NCBI RefSeq assembly: GCF_027627575.1
Contig: NZ_CP114065.1
Location: forward strand, 5,394,001-5,458,000
Reading direction: 5' to 3'
Length of the DNA stretch: 64,000 nucleotides
From: Kribbella sp. CA-293567
GTDB lineage: Bacteria > Actinomycetota > Actinomycetes > Propionibacteriales > Kribbellaceae
The position numbers and the translations under genes are program-made. The notes under the pieces were generated by a model. That model saw nothing but the letters and a program-made list of their open reading frames with translations, made no database searches and was not told where the DNA came from. Below are positions 1 through 8,398 of the stretch, in pieces; within the stretch, counting starts at the first letter, position 1; each line of letters starts with the position of its first letter.

Positions 1-293
1 GGGATCAGCGCGGGCAGCACGTGATCGCGCCCGTGGCCCGGCGTACCGTGCCGGTGCTGCCAGCGGAAGTCCCGCGGCAGCAACTCCTCGAGGACGGCGA
101 GCAGGTCGGTGTCGCTGCCCGCGCCGGTCTCCAGGATCGCGATGCCGGCGGTCGCGTGCGGGACGAACACGTGCAGCAGTCCGTCACCCTGGGCCTGGTG
201 GGCCTGGGCGGTGACGAACTGCTCGCACTTGCTCGTCAGATCGAAGACGACCTCGCGGCCGCCGGTTCCGACGTCGATCAGCTCTGAACGCAT
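1..293 (-). CDS. YjbQ/UPF0047 family protein, 3' end cut by window edge
   Basis: The reading frame starts with ATG at 293 and stays open to base 1, giving about 97 residues of a protein that normally has about 135-140. The visible part matches the YjbQ (UPF0047) fold: an N-terminal strand region, then the HATAGI block near residue 50 and the start of the conserved HG..GHGRDHV stretch near residue 83, whose histidines form the family's metal/active-site cluster. Family members have weak thiamine-phosphate-synthase-like activity, but their true role is unsettled. It begins 12 bases after the leuS stop on the same strand, so it is probably co-transcribed with leuS. The C-terminus lies outside the window. 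Confidence 0.85.
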   Translation of the reverse strand, partial: MRSELIDVGTGGREVVFDLTSKCEQFVTAQAHQAQGDGLLHVFVPHATAGIAILETGAGSDTDLLAVLEELLPRDFRWQHRHGTPGHGRDHVLPALI

Positions 294-305
294 GCCTGCA
301 GCGTG

Positions 306-2795
306 TCAGGCGGGAACGATGTTGACCAGTTTCGGCGCGCGGACGATGACCTTGCGGGTACCCCGGCCGTCCAGCGCCTTCTGCACGGCCTCGGAGGCCA
401 GCGCCAGCTGTTCCAGGTCGGCGTCGGAGATGTCGGGTGACACCTCCAGCCGGTCCTTCACCTTGCCGGCGATCTGGACGATGGCGATCACCGAGTCCTC
501 GACCAGCAGCGCCGGATCGACCTTCGGCCAGCCGGCCTTGGCGACCGTGGGCTCGTGGCCCAGGTTCTCCCACATGTCCTCGGCCGTGTACGGCGCGACC
601 AGGCTCAGCAGGATCGCCACCGTCTCGGCGGCCTCGCGGACCGCCGGGTCGGCCGCTCCCGGCCCCGAGTCGATCGCCTTGCGAGTGGCGTTCACCAGCT
701 CCATCGTGCGGGCGATCATCACGTTGAACCGGTAGGACTCGATCAGCTCGGTCGCGTCGGCCACGGTCTTGTGGGTCAGCTTGCGCAGCGCCAGGTCACC
801 GGTGGAGAAGTCGGCCCCGACCGGGGACTCTACCGACCCGCTCAGCCGCCAGGCGCGCTGCAGGAACTTCAGCGAACCACCCGGCGACATGTCGGCCCAG
901 TCGATGTCGTCGTCCGGCGGACCGGCGAAGACCATCGTCAGCCGGACCGCGTCGACACCGAAGGCATCCAGCTGGTCGCCCAGGTTGACGCCGTTGCCCA
1001 GCGACTTGCTCATCGCCTTGCCCTCGTTGACCACCTGGCCCTGATTCAGCAGCCGGGTGAAGGGCTCCGTCGCCTCCAGCAGGCCCATGTCGTGCAGCGC
1101 CTTCACGAAGAACCGCGCGTACAGCAGGTGCAGGACGGCGTGCTCCTTGCCACCGACGTACTGGTACGTCGGCATCCAGCGGCGCGCGGCCTCGGGATCG
1201 AACGGTCCCTCGGTGTAGTCCGGCGAGATGTAGCGCAGGAAGTACCAGGAGGAGTCGACGAAGGTGTCCATCGTGTCGGTGTCCCGCTCAGCGGCGCCAC
1301 CACACTTCGGGCAGGCCACCTCGACCCAGTCGCGCGCCGAGGCCAGCGGAGAGACGCCCTTGGGAGCCAGCTCCTCGCCCCGCAGGTCCGGCAGCTCGAC
1401 CGGCAACTGGTCGTCCGGAACCGGTACTTCGCCGCACGCCGGGCAGTGGATCATCGGGATCGGCGCACCCCAGTAGCGCTGCCGGCTCAGCAGCCAGTCG
1501 CGCAGCCGGAAGTTGATCGTGCGCTCGCCCAGCCCCTTGCCCTCCAGCCAGTCGATCATCGTCGACTTGGCCTCGGCGACGCCCAGCCCGTCCAGGCTGA
1601 CCTCGTCGTTGGAGCTGTTGATGGCCGGACCGTCGCCGGTGAACGCCTTGCCGTCGAAGCCCTCCTCAGGCTGGACGGTGCGCACGATCGGCAGGCCGAA
1701 CTTCTCGGCGAACTCCCAGTCCCGCGAGTCCTGACCGGGCACGGCCATGATCGCGCCGGTGCCGTAGTCGGACAGCACGTAGTCGGCGGCCCAGACCTGG
1801 ATCCGCTCGCCGGTCACCGGGTTGGTCGCGTAGGCACCCAGGAAGACACCGGTCTTCTCCCGGTCGGTGCTCAGCCGCTCGATCTCGGTCGACGCCTTGA
1901 CGGCCTTCAGGTACTCGTCGAAAGCCTCCTGCTGGTCCGGCGTGACCAGGTCCGCGGCCAGCTTGGAGTCGGGAGCGACCACCAGGAAGGTGGCGCCGAA
2001 CAGCGTGTCCGGCCGGGTGGTGAAGACCTTGATCGGCTCCTCGCGACCTTCGACCACGAAGCCGGTGAAGGCACCCTCGGAGCGGCCGATCCAGTTCCGC
2101 TGCTGCAGCAGGATCTCTTCGGGCCACTGCAGCTGGTCCATGTCGTCCAGCAGGCGCTGCGCGTACTCGGTGGTCTTGAAGTACCACTGGGTCAGCTCGC
2201 GCTTGGTCACCTCGAAGCCGCAGCGCTCACAGCGGCCTTGGACCACCTGCTCGTTGGCCAGCACGGTCTGGTCGTTCGGGCACCAGTTCACGTACGACGC
2301 CTTGCGGTAGGCCAGCCCGCGCTCGTAGAACCGCAGGAACAGCCACTGGGTCCACCGGTAGTAGTCCGGGTCGGAGGTGTGCAGCCGGCGCGACCAGTCG
2401 AAGCTCAGCGCGTACCGCCGGATGGACTCGGCCTGGGTCTCGATGTTGGCGTAGGTGTAGGTCGCCGGGTGCTCGTTGCGCTTGATCGCCGCGTTCTCGG
2501 CGGGCAGCCCGAAGGAGTCCCAGCCGATCGGGTTCAGCACGTCGTAGCCCTGCTGGAACCAGAAGCGCGACAGTACGTCGTGCAGCGCGAACACCTCGCC
2601 GTGCCCCATGTGCAGGTCGCCGGACGGGTAGGAGAACATCGTCAGCGCGTAGCGGCGCTCGGCCGAGCCGTCGTCCTTCGCCTTGAACGGGTCGAGCTTC
2701 TCCCAGACCGGCCGCCACTTGGCCTGCATGGCGTTGAAGTCGTAGCCGCCGCGGTCGATCGCGTCGTCCGCCTCGTGCTCCACCTGGTCGCTCAC
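306..2795 (-). CDS. leuS: Leucyl-tRNA synthetase
   Basis: This 829-residue class I aminoacyl-tRNA synthetase charges tRNA-Leu with leucine in the cytoplasm. The HIGH motif appears as HMGH at residues 62-65, the class signature AMSKSLGN lies near residue 593, and a CP1 editing domain sits between them. Two zinc-binding CxxC pairs (CERCGF and CPACGE types) are visible. The GTG start at 2795 has a good GCAGGAG ribosome site about 8 bases upstream. The length is normal for the bacterial enzyme. The 5' leader carries an apparent leucine attenuator (2843-2945), which suggests expression rises when charged tRNA-Leu is scarce. A YjbQ-family gene follows at once. Confidence 0.98.
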   Translation of the reverse strand: MSDQVEHEADDAIDRGGYDFNAMQAKWRPVWEKLDPFKAKDDGSAERRYALTMFSYPSGDLHMGHGEVFALHDVLSRFWFQQGYDVLNPIGWDSFGLPAENAAIKRNEHPATYTYANIETQAESIRRYALSFDWSRRLHTSDPDYYRWTQWLFLRFYERGLAYRKASYVNWCPNDQTVLANEQVVQGRCERCGFEVTKRELTQWYFKTTEYAQRLLDDMDQLQWPEEILLQQRNWIGRSEGAFTGFVVEGREEPIKVFTTRPDTLFGATFLVVAPDSKLAADLVTPDQQEAFDEYLKAVKASTEIERLSTDREKTGVFLGAYATNPVTGERIQVWAADYVLSDYGTGAIMAVPGQDSRDWEFAEKFGLPIVRTVQPEEGFDGKAFTGDGPAINSSNDEVSLDGLGVAEAKSTMIDWLEGKGLGERTINFRLRDWLLSRQRYWGAPIPMIHCPACGEVPVPDDQLPVELPDLRGEELAPKGVSPLASARDWVEVACPKCGGAAERDTDTMDTFVDSSWYFLRYISPDYTEGPFDPEAARRWMPTYQYVGGKEHAVLHLLYARFFVKALHDMGLLEATEPFTRLLNQGQVVNEGKAMSKSLGNGVNLGDQLDAFGVDAVRLTMVFAGPPDDDIDWADMSPGGSLKFLQRAWRLSGSVESPVGADFSTGDLALRKLTHKTVADATELIESYRFNVMIARTMELVNATRKAIDSGPGAADPAVREAAETVAILLSLVAPYTAEDMWENLGHEPTVAKAGWPKVDPALLVEDSVIAIVQIAGKVKDRLEVSPDISDADLEQLALASEAVQKALDGRGTRKVIVRAPKLVNIVPA

Positions 2796-2843
2796 CGTCG
2801 TACTCCTGCGTTCTAGAGATGTCGTGGAAACCCTGCCAGAAAC

Positions 2844-2868
2844 AAAAAAGCCCCTCGCACAGGAGGGG
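2844..2868 (-). terminator. Intrinsic terminator in leuS leader
   Basis: On the minus strand the stem CCCCTC/GAGGGG (2863-2868 with 2851-2856) is followed by a run of six T residues at 2844-2849. It lies between the Leu-rich leader ORF and the leuS start, so it can only make sense as a conditional terminator, or as the end of the upstream AraC/PhyH transcript. Confidence 0.75.
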
Positions 2869-2906
2869 ACGCCGTACTGGTCAGCGCTCAGAAGGCGCCA
2901 GTACGG

Positions 2907-2933
2907 CTATCTAAGGAGCAGGGTCACTCGCAT
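2907..2933 (-). CDS. Leader peptide MRVTLLLR for leuS attenuation
   Basis: An eight-residue frame ATG...TAG encodes MRVTLLLR with the Leu codons CTG CTC CTT in a row. Its stop codon is the first part of the pause hairpin stem. The -10-like TAATCT lies only 6 bases upstream of the ATG, so the mRNA may start at or next to the start codon (a leaderless leader peptide). Stalling at the Leu codons would place the ribosome over the start of the hairpin. Such a small frame could occur by chance, but its position, composition and the terminator downstream all agree. Confidence 0.7.
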   Translation of the reverse strand: MRVTLLLR

Positions 2934-2950
2934 ACCGCCAGATTACCGCA

Positions 2951-3856
2951 TCAACCGAACGACGTTCCCCCGGTACGCCGAAACTCGCCCGGCGTGCGGC
3001 CGTAGTGTCGCTTGAACGCGGTCGAGAACGGGCGCACGTCCGAGTAGCCGCATGCGTGAGCAATCTGGGTGATGCTGCGAGACGGCTCCAGCAGCAACTG
3101 TGCCGCCAGCTCCAGCCGCAGTCGGCGCAGTGTCGCCATCATCGACGAGCCGACCACCTGCCGGAACAGCCGCTCAGCATGGCGCTCTGACAGATGTACT
3201 GCGGCCGCAACCTCCCGCACTGTCACCGGTCGAGCCAGGTTGTCCAGCAGGTGCCGCTGCATCGCCTCCACAGCTACCGGCCCTCGGTCGCGCGCTATCG
3301 GCTCTACTGACAGGTCTGAGGGGAGCGCGAAGGCTCGGGCTGTCTCCAACACCAGAGCGGCCCCGAGAGCCGCCACCACTTCGCCGTACCCCGAACGCGG
3401 CTCCGCTGCCTCTCCAGCCAGAGCACCGACCACAGCAGCCAGCCCACCCAGCTCCCGCGAGACCACTGGTCCGTCAGAGCGCGTCAGCCCTGACCACCAG
3501 CCAGTACCGGACACCCCGGCGACCGGCCGGAACGTGAATCCCCAGAAGGCGATGCCCAGCGGCGCAGTACGGCTCGACTCGATCTCGTGCACGTCTCCCG
3601 GCCGGGCCAGGAACACATCCCCCGCCCGCACCTCGTACTCGGCCGGCCCGCAGTTGAACCGCCCCTCCCCCGAGTACGCCAGGCAGACCTCGTGGAAGGA
3701 GTGGCTGTGCCAGTAGTTCCGCCAGTACTCCGGCCGGTAGTGGCCCCAGCTCACGAAGTCGGCCCGGAACCCGCCGACCTCGCAGGACTCGACCATCCCC
3801 GCGAGATCGACGAACCGCTCGGCGCCCGCCAGGCTCGCCGGCGCCGGGACGCTCAA
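2951..3856 (-). CDS. AraC-family transcriptional regulator with cupin sensor domain
   Basis: The protein has 301 residues. Residues about 30-140 form a cupin-like AraC ligand-binding domain (HSHSFHEVCLAYSGEG and the RAGDVFLARPGDVHEIE block). Residues about 195-300 carry the double helix-turn-helix AraC domain, with the typical ending ACGYSDVRPFSTAFKRHYGRTPGEFRR. It overlaps the phytanoyl-CoA dioxygenase gene by 4 bases (ATGA), so the two are translationally coupled. It probably controls that gene or an associated small-molecule pathway. The ligand is unknown. The stop lies only a few bases before the leuS leader promoter. Confidence 0.92.
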   Translation of the reverse strand: MSVPAPASLAGAERFVDLAGMVESCEVGGFRADFVSWGHYRPEYWRNYWHSHSFHEVCLAYSGEGRFNCGPAEYEVRAGDVFLARPGDVHEIESSRTAPLGIAFWGFTFRPVAGVSGTGWWSGLTRSDGPVVSRELGGLAAVVGALAGEAAEPRSGYGEVVAALGAALVLETARAFALPSDLSVEPIARDRGPVAVEAMQRHLLDNLARPVTVREVAAAVHLSERHAERLFRQVVGSSMMATLRRLRLELAAQLLLEPSRSITQIAHACGYSDVRPFSTAFKRHYGRTPGEFRRTGGTSFG

Positions 3857-4620
3857 ATACTGCTCCTGCCGGTGGGGTCGACGCCGCGCAGGATCATGCC
3901 CTGGCCGAGGGAGTGCTCGTGGGTGCGGACGGTCGGCGGGTCGGACGGGTCGCGGTACTGGACGAGCCAGGTGGTCCGGGGCTCGCTGCTCACGTTGACG
4001 CCGGAGCCGTGGACGGTGAGGTAGGTGAAGAACAGCACGTCGCCCGCCTCGGCCGGCTGCGGCACCGCGTCCTCGAACGGTACGTCGGGCAGGTGGAACG
4101 AGCCCTCCGGGTCGTGCTCGCGGGGCCCGGCGAGGTGGCTGCCCGGGATGACCCGCACGCAGCCCTTCTCCTCCGGTGCGTCGTCGAAGTGGAAGATCGC
4201 GGCGCCGACCCGGTGGTACTTGTGCGGGAAGAACGGATGATCCTGGTGCAGCGGGAACGGCGAACCGTTCTCCGGCGGTTTCACGAACAGCTTCGTGTGG
4301 TGCAGTTGGACGTTCTCCGTCCCCATCACCGCGGCGGCCACGTCGGTGAACCGCGGGTCCACCAGCAGCCTGGAAAAGGCCGCGTCGTAGAACTGCGCGT
4401 CGTGCAGGTGCTGCAGCCGGGTCCTGGCGTCCGACATCCCCATCGCGGACTGCCAGGTGGGGTCGTCGTCACGGTTCAGCCGGGCCAGCAGAGCATGACT
4501 CGTTTCCCGGTACGCCGCTGCTTCTGCCTTGCTGAGCAGGCCTTTCACCAGTACGAAACCCTGCTCGGCGTACTGCGCCGCGAGCGCCGGCAGCTCGGGC
4601 CGGTTCTGCGTGATCGTCAT
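3853..4620 (-). CDS. Phytanoyl-CoA dioxygenase (PhyH) family protein
   Basis: This is a 255-residue non-haem Fe(II)/2-oxoglutarate oxygenase. The iron triad is visible as H125 and D127 (LHQDHPF) and H204 (LTVHGSG), with R215 in place to bind 2-oxoglutarate. Family members hydroxylate very different small molecules (phytanoyl-CoA, ectoine, secondary metabolites), so the substrate cannot be named. It is the first gene of a two-gene unit with the AraC regulator that overlaps its 3' end. The ATG at 4620 is preceded by a plausible GAGGAGTCC site. Confidence 0.9.
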   Translation of the reverse strand: MTITQNRPELPALAAQYAEQGFVLVKGLLSKAEAAAYRETSHALLARLNRDDDPTWQSAMGMSDARTRLQHLHDAQFYDAAFSRLLVDPRFTDVAAAVMGTENVQLHHTKLFVKPPENGSPFPLHQDHPFFPHKYHRVGAAIFHFDDAPEEKGCVRVIPGSHLAGPREHDPEGSFHLPDVPFEDAVPQPAEAGDVLFFTYLTVHGSGVNVSSEPRTTWLVQYRDPSDPPTVRTHEHSLGQGMILRGVDPTGRSSI

Positions 4621-4719
4621 CTCGGACTCCTCTGATCGGGTACCTCCGAGCGTAGAAAGCTCGGCGCCCGAGCAGCAGGATCTGCCCGGACGCCGATGTT
4701 TCTCAAACGGACACGCGGC

Positions 4720-4959
4720 TCACTCGCCGGGCTCGGCCGCCACCACGATCGGGCGCAGCCGGGCCCACAGCACGAACAGCGCCGCGAAGACGAGCATCCC
4801 GACGCCGCCCCACAGGTTGATGTTGAGACCGTCGGACTTGGCCACCTCGGCCGGGTCCGCGATCAGGCCGAGGATGGTCAGCAGCACCCCGTAGATCCCG
4901 ATCAGCAGCGCGATCACCACCCGGATGTCGAACGCGCCGGCCTTCTTCTTCTCTGCCAT
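4720..4959 (-). CDS. Small two-helix membrane protein linked to sodium:solute symporter
   Basis: This is a 79-residue protein: a short Lys-rich N-terminus, one hydrophobic helix at about residues 14-35, a polar loop with a NLWGG segment, and a second helix at about 50-67. It lies 20 bases downstream of the SSS-family transporter on the same strand, so the two are very likely co-transcribed. The architecture suggests an accessory subunit of the transporter, as seen for other two-helix partners of SSS proteins, but this is inference from position. The ATG at 4959 has a GGAGTGA site. Confidence 0.75.
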   Translation of the reverse strand: MAEKKKAGAFDIRVVIALLIGIYGVLLTILGLIADPAEVAKSDGLNINLWGGVGMLVFAALFVLWARLRPIVVAAEPGE

Positions 4960-4979
4960 TTCGAGTCACTCCTTCCGGG

Positions 4980-6659
4980 TCAGGCGAAGACGATGTTGAG
5001 AACGACGACCATGGCCAGCGCGATCCCGGCCAGCACGGTCGGCTTGCGGTACCAGCCGTGGTCGCCCTCCTGGGCGGCCTCGGTCCGGTCCTCCTTCGGC
5101 GTCAGCGAGTAGACGAGGCCCTTGAGCTCCTCGTCCGGCTTCGGCCTGGTCATCATGCTCACCACGACGCTGACCAGGATGTCGACCACGAAGGCCGCGC
5201 CGGCGCCGACGAAGCTGGCGCCCTGACCGGGCAGGTCGATCACCCCCGTCTCGGCCAGGACGAAGACCAGGATCGCGGTCGACGTACCGCTGACCAGGCC
5301 GACCCAGCCTGCCGTCGCCGTCATCCGCTTCCAGAACATACCGAGGATGAAGGTGGCGAACAGCGGCGCGTTGAAGAACGAGAACAATTGCTGCAGGTAG
5401 TCCATCAGGTTGCTGTAGCCGGACGCGATGGCCGCCGTACCGATCGCGACGACGGTACCGCCGACGGTGACCCAGCGGCCGGTCCGCAGGTAGAACGCGT
5501 CGTCGCGGTCCTTGACGATGTACCGCTCGATCAGGTCGTAGGTGGTGACCGTGTTGAACGAGCTCAGGTTCGCCGCCATACCGGCCATGAAGGAGGCGAG
5601 CAGACCGGTGATCGCCAGCCCGAGCATGCCGTTCGGCAGCAGGTCGCGCATCAGCAGCAGCAACGCGTCGTTGTAGGTCACCGACCCGTTGCCGGTCTCC
5701 TTCAACTGCTGCAGTTCCGGCACCGCGACCGCGGCGATCATGCCGGGGATGATGACGATGAACGGGATGAACATCTTCGGGAACGAGCCGATGATCGGGG
5801 TCCGCCGGGCCGCCGACATGTTCTTGCTGGCCATCGCCCGCTGGACCTCGACGAAGTTCGTCGTCCAGTAGCCGAAGGAGAGCACGAAGCCGAGACCGAA
5901 CACCAGGCCGATCACCGACAGGAAGCTGCTGTCGAAACCGCTCAGCTCGTTGCCGGGCCACGCGCTCAACTGCTCGGCGCCGCCCTTCGACGCGGTGACC
6001 TTGTCGACCAGCCCTTCCCAGCCACCGACCTTGTGCAGGCCGACGATGGTCAGCGGCAGCAGTGCCGCCACGATCACGAAGAACTGCAGCACCTCGTTGT
6101 AGATCGCGGCCGACAGCCCGCCGAGGGTGATGTAGCTGAGCACGATCACCGCGGCCAGCACGGTCGACAGCCAGATCGGCCAGCCGAGCAGCACGTTCAC
6201 GATGGTGGCCAGCAGGAACAGGTTCACCCCGGCGATCAGCACCTGGGCGACGGCGAAGCTGATCGCGTTCACCAGGTGCGCGGGTTTGCCGAACCGGCGC
6301 AGCATGAACTCCGGCACGCTGCGCACCTTGGAGCCGTAGTAGAACGGCATCATCACGACGCCGAGGAAGAGCATCGCCGGGATCGCGCCGATCCAGAAGT
6401 AGTGCACGGTCGGCATCCCGTACTGCGCCCCGTTGGCCGACATGCCCATGATCTCGATCGCGCCGAGGTTGGCGGAGATGAAGGCCAGACCGGTGACCCA
6501 GGCCGGCAGTGACCGGCCGGAGAGGAAGAAGTCCAGGCTGTTGGAGACCGCGCGTTTGGCGAGGTAGCCGATGCCGAGGACGAAGGAGAAGTACAACGCG
6601 ATGATGATGTAGTCGATCGCTGTGGCATCGAGCCGCAGAATCGAATCCTGCGCAATCAC
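4980..6659 (-). CDS. Sodium:solute symporter (SSS family, SglT-like)
   Basis: This 559-residue integral membrane protein has about 14 predicted transmembrane helices and matches the SSS/SLC5 family, including the conserved early ITLGGLSAAIYNEVLQ segment of the core and the RYWTTNFVEVQRAM-like region. Members couple Na+ entry to uptake of sugars, myo-inositol or similar solutes. The closest flavour to my eye is vSGLT/SGLT-like sugar transport, but the substrate is not provable here. The small membrane protein gene follows directly. The ATG start at 6659 is chosen because the first helix follows at once. Confidence 0.93.
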   Translation of the reverse strand: MIAQDSILRLDATAIDYIIIALYFSFVLGIGYLAKRAVSNSLDFFLSGRSLPAWVTGLAFISANLGAIEIMGMSANGAQYGMPTVHYFWIGAIPAMLFLGVVMMPFYYGSKVRSVPEFMLRRFGKPAHLVNAISFAVAQVLIAGVNLFLLATIVNVLLGWPIWLSTVLAAVIVLSYITLGGLSAAIYNEVLQFFVIVAALLPLTIVGLHKVGGWEGLVDKVTASKGGAEQLSAWPGNELSGFDSSFLSVIGLVFGLGFVLSFGYWTTNFVEVQRAMASKNMSAARRTPIIGSFPKMFIPFIVIIPGMIAAVAVPELQQLKETGNGSVTYNDALLLLMRDLLPNGMLGLAITGLLASFMAGMAANLSSFNTVTTYDLIERYIVKDRDDAFYLRTGRWVTVGGTVVAIGTAAIASGYSNLMDYLQQLFSFFNAPLFATFILGMFWKRMTATAGWVGLVSGTSTAILVFVLAETGVIDLPGQGASFVGAGAAFVVDILVSVVVSMMTRPKPDEELKGLVYSLTPKEDRTEAAQEGDHGWYRKPTVLAGIALAMVVVLNIVFA

Positions 6660-6806
6660 AAGCCGGTCCTCCGCATCGTCGTCATGACGCTAAGTGATGG
6701 TACCGGTGAGGAACGTTACTCTCCTCGCCTCTGCCCACCGCACCAGGCCGCGCCGGTGCGGGGAACCTCCACTCAGATGTCCACCCACGGAGGGTCCGAA
6801 ACGTCA

Positions 6807-6859
6807 CCGGCCCGTCCTACTTTCGGGCCGGCTTCAGCGAGCACCGTCCTCCGGTGCTC
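6807..6859 (-). terminator. Two hairpins downstream of the EEP-domain gene
   Basis: The 230-base spacer between the symporter start and the end of the next gene holds two stems: CCGGCCCG/CGGGCCGG (6807-6814 with 6824-6831) and GAGCACC/GGTGCTC (6839-6845 with 6853-6859). They lie just 3' of the minus-strand EEP gene (stop at 6890). There is no T tract, so they are probably factor-assisted or bidirectional terminators. Confidence 0.5.
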
Positions 6860-6889
6860 AGCGCCTCGCGGAAGTTCGGGCGGCGGGTC

Positions 6890-7942
6890 TCAGATCCGCA
6901 GCTCGGCGACCACCGGCAGGTGATCGCTGCCGGTCGACTGCATCACCCAGGCCTTGGTCGGAGTGACACCGCGGACCATGATGTGGTCGATCCGGGCCAT
7001 CGGGAAGGTGGCCGGCCAGGTGAAGCCGAAGCCGTATCCCGCGGCGCCCTGGGCCGAGCGGAGCCCGAAGGTCAGCGGCGCCAGGCTGCGGTCGTTGGCC
7101 GTCCCGTTGAAGTCGCCCATCACGATCACCCCGGCCAGCTTCTCCTTGGCGATCTGCTCGCTGAGTTGCTTGATCGTCTCGTTGCGCTGGTTCGAGGTGA
7201 AGCCGCTGGTGCCGACCCGGACCGACGCGAGGTGCGCGACGTACACGGCGACCTTGCCCTCGGGGGTGGCGACCTCGGCGCGCAGCGCGCGGGTCCAGGC
7301 GAACCCGACGTCGACCGACTCGCTCTCCTCCACCGGGTACTTCGACCACAGCGCGACCGTGCCGCGGGCGACGACGTACGGATAGGTCTTGGCGAACTCG
7401 GCCTTGTAGATCTTCAGGTCCGCCGAGGTGATCTCCTCCAGCGCGACGATATCCGCGTCGGCGCCGAGCAGATCCTGCGCGGTCTGCTTCGGGTCCTTGT
7501 TGGCCGCGTCGACGTTGTGTGACAGCACCCGCAGGTCGTAGGCGCCGCCACCCTTGCCCGGGATCAGCAGGTGCCCGTACATCAGGCTCCAGATGATCGT
7601 CGGGATCAGCAGCGCCACTCCGGCGGTCGCCGACCGCCGGACGATCGCGGCGGCGGTCAGGACCGGGATCGCGACGCCCACCCAGGGCAGGAAGGTGTCG
7701 AGCAGGCTGCCGAGGTTGCCGACCGAGTTCGGCACGTGGCGGTGGAACAGCAGCGGCACCGCCGTCAGCAGCGCCAGTACCGCGATGATCCAGCCGCGAC
7801 GCCACTTGCCGCCCTTGCGGTCCCGTCGCGCGGCGGCACGCCCGTTGTTCGGCTTGCGGCGGCCGGCCCCCGGCTGGCGGCGGGCGGGCTCGCTTCGACT
7901 GGGAAGGGTCTGGCGGTCGGACATGGACTGATTCTTGCCCAC
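6890..7942 (-). CDS. Membrane-anchored endonuclease/exonuclease/phosphatase family protein
   Basis: The protein has 350 residues: a basic, Arg/Pro-rich cytoplasmic N-terminus, then about three membrane helices (residues about 45-125), then an extracytoplasmic EEP (DNase I-like) domain. Catalytic features are visible: LSHNVD at the domain start, VALEEI, GDFNG, and the terminal GSDHLPVVAEL His-Asp dyad. Such membrane EEP proteins are common in actinomycetes and act on phosphodiesters of unknown nature. The start is GTG at 7942 or the internal ATG seven codons in (MSDRQT). Confidence 0.85.
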   Translation of the reverse strand: MGKNQSMSDRQTLPSRSEPARRQPGAGRRKPNNGRAAARRDRKGGKWRRGWIIAVLALLTAVPLLFHRHVPNSVGNLGSLLDTFLPWVGVAIPVLTAAAIVRRSATAGVALLIPTIIWSLMYGHLLIPGKGGGAYDLRVLSHNVDAANKDPKQTAQDLLGADADIVALEEITSADLKIYKAEFAKTYPYVVARGTVALWSKYPVEESESVDVGFAWTRALRAEVATPEGKVAVYVAHLASVRVGTSGFTSNQRNETIKQLSEQIAKEKLAGVIVMGDFNGTANDRSLAPLTFGLRSAQGAAGYGFGFTWPATFPMARIDHIMVRGVTPTKAWVMQSTGSDHLPVVAELRI

Positions 7943-8092
7943 GGTGGGGCCGTACCGAAGACCGGGAGACCCCGATCATCCTGACGGCGGACCCATTTCA
8001 TCCGTTGGGACCACTCGCGATGGTCCGAACGGACGGCTGCGGATCCGTTGCCTCAAGCAACAGATCCGCGGCCGGTACCGCGTCCGCCGGGT

Positions 8093-8272
8093 TCAGCTCT
8101 GGTCGTCGACGATCGCGTCGGCGGCGTTCTTCTTCACCGACGCGACGCCGTTCAGCGCCGAGTCCTTGCTCTTGTACCCCTCGGAGCTCGCGATGATCTG
8201 CCCGTTCGGCGCCTTCAGCCGGAACCGGTACTCACCCCGCCCATCCTTGTAGACCTCGAACTTGGCCGCCAC
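8093..8272 (-). CDS. YegP/DUF1508 family small protein
   Basis: A 59-residue protein starts with GTG at 8272, just upstream of a GAGGGTGGACC ribosome site. It contains a single DUF1508 unit: KFEVYKDGRGEYRFRLKAPNG followed by GYKSKDSALNGVASVKKNA. E. coli YegP has two such repeats; actinomycete proteins often have one. The fold is a small alpha/beta sheet and its function is unknown. The frame also extends upstream into unrelated sequence, so the start is set by the domain boundary and the ribosome site. Confidence 0.88.
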   Translation of the reverse strand: MAAKFEVYKDGRGEYRFRLKAPNGQIIASSEGYKSKDSALNGVASVKKNAADAIVDDQS

Positions 8273-8398
8273 GGTCCACCCTCTCTGGTGTGCTGCCCCC
8301 CGCTCTACCTCTGCACTATCTCCCCAGAGGGCACCGGCGTTACCGCGAATCGCCGCGAGTTCTGGCGCCGAGCGGCAACGGCGCCGACAATGCGGGAT

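Larger units (their letters stand above)
2843..2945 (-). promoter_or_regulatory. Candidate leucine attenuator upstream of leuS
   Basis: Reading the minus strand there is a -10-like TAATCT (2940-2945), then a short ORF with three consecutive Leu codons (2907-2933), then a perfect 10-bp hairpin GCCGTACTGG/CCAGTACGGC (2898-2907 with 2871-2880), then a 6-bp CCCCTC/GAGGGG stem followed by six T residues (2844-2868). The order of leader peptide, pause hairpin and intrinsic terminator is the classic layout of ribosome-mediated attenuation. The terminator stem could fold while the ribosome runs through the Leu codons. The antiterminator pairing is not obvious to me, so the exact switch is inference. 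Confidence 0.75.

Noticed and set aside
555..2816. 753-codon plus-strand open frame over leuS
   Set aside because: It is a mirror of leuS codons; the minus strand has all synthetase motifs.
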